Part shown: positions 63,380-64,000 of the stretch, in pieces
Layout: every line of letters begins with the position of its first letter
How positions within the stretch are numbered: the first letter of the stretch is position 1
Assembly: GCA_019118605.1 (NCBI GenBank)
Contig: DWYP01000040.1
Coordinates: 43,621-107,620, forward strand
Length of the DNA stretch: 64,000 bases
Origin: Candidatus Alistipes faecavium
GTDB taxonomy: Bacteria > Bacteroidota > Bacteroidia > Bacteroidales > Rikenellaceae
Direction: 5' to 3'
Notes under the pieces: generated by a model
The model's input: the letters and a program-made list of their open reading frames with translations, nothing else
What the model was told of the DNA's origin: nothing
Database searches by the model: none
Translations under genes and position numbers: made by a program

Positions 63380-64000
63380 ATGAGTGTTTTGGAACTACTA
63401 CCGAATATTAATGTCGTAAAATCCACTAAGCTGGATAGTCGGTCAATATTGTTCCTAAAGACATTCCTTCCTGATAGTCTTGTTGATTGTCGTCAACTTC
63501 AAGAAGGTGGCACCTTGCCGAATATTGACGGTTATCTTGATGTCCTTTGCCCCGACGGAAGAGCACGAGAAAAAATTTCGGTTCAAGTCAAGCATCTTAC
63601 ATATCCGGAGAAAAAAGGGAAAGTGTATTATGATATTCCCATGTCGATCTATGCATATGCGGAACGGCATAGAGGCGAACTTGTCCTTTTTATAGCTTGC
63701 GATTATGACTCTCGCATATTCTATTGGCGGAATATTGATACGTCTGCTATCGAAGAGTTTAGAAATAAATCTGATCGTATCCGAACTAAGGCGAGATATT
63801 ATTTTAAAGACAACGAAAAATGTGGTGAAAAGAATGTTGAAGCGACCATCGAGCTTTGGCGTCAGTTGTACAAACAGAAGATGGAGTCCATCAAGGATGA
63901 TAAGTGTCTGGCAAACCGATTTGCTTCGCGGCAAAAAATGTACTTCAATGCCGTTTCTTCCGAGTTGCATGGGGTGAGAGACTCGCATATACCTCGACAC
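63380..64000 (+). CDS. Partial PD-(D/E)xK nuclease-like gene cut by the window end
   Basis: The frame from the ATG at 63380 is open for 207 codons to the window edge, so the ORF track does not list it. After an N-terminal helix, 'GGTLPNIDGYLDVLCPDG' and 'REKISVQVKHLTYPEK' give D50 (or D54) and Q69-V-K71, a PD-(D/E)xK nuclease arrangement, followed by an alpha/beta stretch ('RGELVLFIACDYDSRIFYW') and charged helices. It resembles DUF4365-like nucleases of defence systems. It follows hipA by 43 bases without a terminator, so the two may be co-transcribed. The 3' end is missing. Confidence 0.6.
   Translation, partial: MSVLELLPNINVVKSTKLDSRSILFLKTFLPDSLVDCRQLQEGGTLPNIDGYLDVLCPDGRAREKISVQVKHLTYPEKKGKVYYDIPMSIYAYAERHRGELVLFIACDYDSRIFYWRNIDTSAIEEFRNKSDRIRTKARYYFKDNEKCGEKNVEATIELWRQLYKQKMESIKDDKCLANRFASRQKMYFNAVSSELHGVRDSHIPRH

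Noticed and set aside
63455-64000. 181-aa minus-strand ORF at the window end
   Set aside because: Opposite the plus-strand nuclease-like frame, which has a proper start, motifs and operon context.

Overview
The window looks like chromosomal DNA of a GC-rich gut member of the Bacteroidota, most likely Alistipes or another Rikenellaceae. The evidence is two SusC/SusD loci, an HTCS-type regulator, BACON and fimbrillin-like lipoproteins, and TAnnTTTG (-7) promoter elements. The genus is an inference; no rRNA or tRNA was seen.

Layout. (1) 209-21659, + strand: a polysaccharide/glycoprotein utilization locus. A giant HTCS-like sensor with a degenerate kinase and receiver is followed by SusC, SusD, a surface lipoprotein, a GH92 alpha-mannosidase, a BSP-family metallopeptidase, a GH29 alpha-fucosidase, a GH38 alpha-mannosidase with a discoidin-like tail, and a calpain-like lipoprotein. 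Mannosidases, a fucosidase and two peptidases together suggest a glycoprotein (N-glycan or mannoprotein) substrate. (2) 21955-24109: an orphan membrane-anchored protein resembling the OtnK/DUF1537 sugar-acid kinases, then a truncated beta-helix gene. (3) 24329-36039: a tightly packed eight-gene operon with one promoter candidate and one strong terminator. It encodes a small outer-membrane barrel, two large LRR/fimbrillin-like lipoproteins, two small fimbrillin-like lipoproteins, an LPP20-like protein, a DUF4384-like protein and an exported WG-repeat caspase-like peptidase. This is the best candidate for an undescribed system.

(4) 36396-46011, - strand: a second SusC/SusD operon with a Calx-beta-like lipoprotein, an M16 zinc peptidase and a ChaN-type lipoprotein, suggesting peptide or haem/iron acquisition. 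(5) 46398-48615: purC (-), then a YiiX-like papain-fold lipoprotein and a DUF4878-like lipoprotein (+). (6) 49401-56054: a TetR-regulated efflux operon (TolC, HlyD, two ABC ATPases, two ABC-2 permeases) with a clear palindromic operator, followed by a Kdo/WaaP-type kinase gene.

(7) 56940-60543: a degraded mobile-element region. It holds a YdeI-family gene, a frameshifted excisionase-like/ATPase remnant, and an intact AT-rich mrr restriction gene that seems to have been dropped into a two-HTH mobile-element gene. (8) 60544-64000: a small membrane protein, a QueD/PTPS-like enzyme with a zinc ribbon and no cysteine at the usual catalytic site, a HipB/HipA pair, and a nuclease-like gene cut by the window end and absent from the ORF track. 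With mrr, these make the right end look like a defence and mobile-gene island. Very long antisense ORFs across the GC-rich genes are composition shadows and are not annotated.
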